From an uncultured Fibrobacter sp. (GTDB lineage Bacteria; Fibrobacterota; Fibrobacteria; Fibrobacterales; Fibrobacteraceae), in contig NZ_CALEFV010000277.1 in assembly GCF_937877005.1 (NCBI RefSeq), forward strand, positions 1 through 6,991: 6,991 nucleotides of DNA, in the 5' to 3' direction. Position numbers and translations under genes: made by a program. The notes under the pieces are model-generated. The model did not search any database, was not told the origin of the DNA, and worked only from the letters and a program-made list of their open reading frames with translations. Positions 6,023-6,991 of the stretch are shown in pieces (within the stretch, counting starts at the first letter, position 1; each line of letters begins with the position of its first letter).

Positions 6023-6991
6023 CTAGAGAGGAAGCTGTCCTAGGAAACGCCATAGCAAAACGCCTACGATGAGCGTTCCTAGATAGAAACTCAGATTGCC
6101 ACCCTGTGCGTAGCGCACGAGGTCGCCTAGTTTGTGAATGAACCAGACGCAGAACGCGAGAATTCCTTCGATAATGTAATCCTGGATGAAACGGGCTACG
6201 CGAGCGATGCCGCCAATCACGAACTGGCGGACTACGGCATAGTACATTTCGTCAAAGTAGAATTTGTGATAGACGACCTTGTAGATCGCGCTTCTGTTTG
6301 ATTCGTCGAGGGCGCGCTGAATCTTTGCTTTCGGGCTTGCGTAAAGCACCCAGGCGATTAGGAGCGCTATGGCGGCGACTGCGACTGCAACATACGGGAT
6401 CCATTCTGCATGTGGAAGCATCATCATCTGAGGCACGCGAAGCTTGCCAGGCACAAAGTAGTGCTCGAAGATCCCCTTGCCGAGAATGCCGCTTAACAGT
6501 GCGGGAACGGCGAGGATGACGATCGGAAGCGTCATGAAGAAATCTTCGTGGACATGTCCCTGCTCCACGGATTTGCAGCGCGGTGCACCATGGAAGGCGA
6601 GGAAGAACAGACGGAACATGTAGAAGGTCGTGAGTCCGCTCGTAAGGAGCGCAAGGCCGAATACGACATAGTGGTGTCCCTGGAAGGCCGCCAGGATGAT
6701 TTCGTCCTTCGAGAAGAAGCCGGAGAACGGGGGAATACCCGAAATCGCAAGCACGCAAATGAGGGCGCTCCAATAGGTGAGCGGCATCTTCTTGCGGAGC
6801 CCTCCCATGGCATCCAGGTCGTTGGTGTGCACCTGATGAATGAGGCTACCCGCAATCAGGAACAGGGCGCACTTGAAGAATGCGTGGGTGAAAATGTGGA
6901 ATGTGGAAGCGGTCCAGCCGGTGGTGATGACCGCATCGCCAATCTTGCAGGCACCGAGGGCAAACATTATGTAGCCCAGCTGTGAAAGCGT
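6023..6991 (-). CDS. nuoL: NADH-quinone oxidoreductase subunit L (complex I), C-terminal part only
   Basis: The frame is open to the right window edge, so the 5' half is missing. 322 residues are visible out of the 600-plus usual for NuoL. It is the most distal antiporter-like subunit of complex I. Seen from the edge: STLSQLGY-type start of a helix (visible residues 1-8), FHIFTHAFFKCALFL (31-45) with the conserved helix 10-11 His/Lys, MGGLRKKMP (62-70), and SGFFSKDEI (90-98) containing the helix 12 Lys-Asp pair (Lys399/Asp400 in E. coli). An FHGAPR loop follows, then KFYFDEMYY near the start of the long amphipathic lateral helix and a final hydrophobic anchor before GQLPL. The lateral helix plus anchor separates NuoL from NuoM and NuoN. 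The internal ATG at 6967 is within the conserved helix and is not the start. The stop is TAG, 15 bases before nuoM. Confidence 0.97.
   Translation of the reverse strand, partial: TLSQLGYIMFALGACKIGDAVITTGWTASTFHIFTHAFFKCALFLIAGSLIHQVHTNDLDAMGGLRKKMPLTYWSALICVLAISGIPPFSGFFSKDEIILAAFQGHHYVVFGLALLTSGLTTFYMFRLFFLAFHGAPRCKSVEQGHVHEDFFMTLPIVILAVPALLSGILGKGIFEHYFVPGKLRVPQMMMLPHAEWIPYVAVAVAAIALLIAWVLYASPKAKIQRALDESNRSAIYKVVYHKFYFDEMYYAVVRQFVIGGIARVARFIQDYIIEGILAFCVWFIHKLGDLVRYAQGGNLSFYLGTLIVGVLLWRFLGQLPL

Noticed and set aside
6548..6985. 145-codon plus-strand frame opposite nuoL
   Set aside because: It is antisense to highly conserved nuoL helices, and its Glu/Gly-rich composition is typical of shadow frames.
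1..6991. CRISPR arrays, insertion sequences, tRNA or rRNA genes
   Set aside because: No spaced repeat series, transposase motifs, terminal inverted repeats or recognisable structured RNA genes were found. The only clear repeat is the 24-base tandem at 959-982.

Overview
The window most likely comes from a member of the Fibrobacterota, probably a Fibrobacter from a gut or rumen setting. The main reason is the lipoprotein at 1645-2979. It carries two copies of the domain known as the 'Fibrobacter succinogenes major paralogous domain' (FISUMP, TIGR02145), recognised from the AENL(D/N), WCY...DSCK.YGRLY, CP.GW and VRC motifs. Two signal-peptide-bearing envelope proteins next to it fit a diderm (two-membrane) bacterium. 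The assignment rests on recognised motifs and not on a database search.

Layout, left to right. Bases 1-184 are AT-rich and contain no gene that can be called with confidence, although one reading frame is open from the window edge into the first gene. Three plus-strand genes follow, packed closely enough to be an operon: a secreted protein with a predicted C-terminal outer-membrane beta-barrel (185-1192), a small lipoprotein (1194-1634; only 1 base after the previous stop) and the two-domain FISUMP lipoprotein (1645-2979; 10 bases after the previous stop). All three appear to be exported to the envelope. Their specific functions are unknown.

A strong GC-rich hairpin at 3010-3034 lies between converging transcription units and probably terminates both. 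The minus strand from the right edge down to 3053 carries the 3' end of a respiratory complex I operon in the standard order nuoL (5' end cut by the window edge), nuoM, nuoN. These encode the three antiporter-like, proton-pumping membrane subunits of NADH:quinone oxidoreductase. Gaps are 15 and 3 bases, each gene has a clear Shine-Dalgarno sequence, and nuoN is the last gene of the operon as seen here.

The most notable observation is in NuoM. The buried lysine of transmembrane helix 7 (Lys234 in E. coli NuoM), normally one of the key proton-channel residues, is replaced by serine (Ser231, codon 5315-5317). The partner residues (helix 5 Glu, helix 8 Lys, helix 12 Glu) are kept, and NuoN in the same operon keeps its full set. 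No mobile elements, CRISPR arrays, tRNA or rRNA genes were seen.
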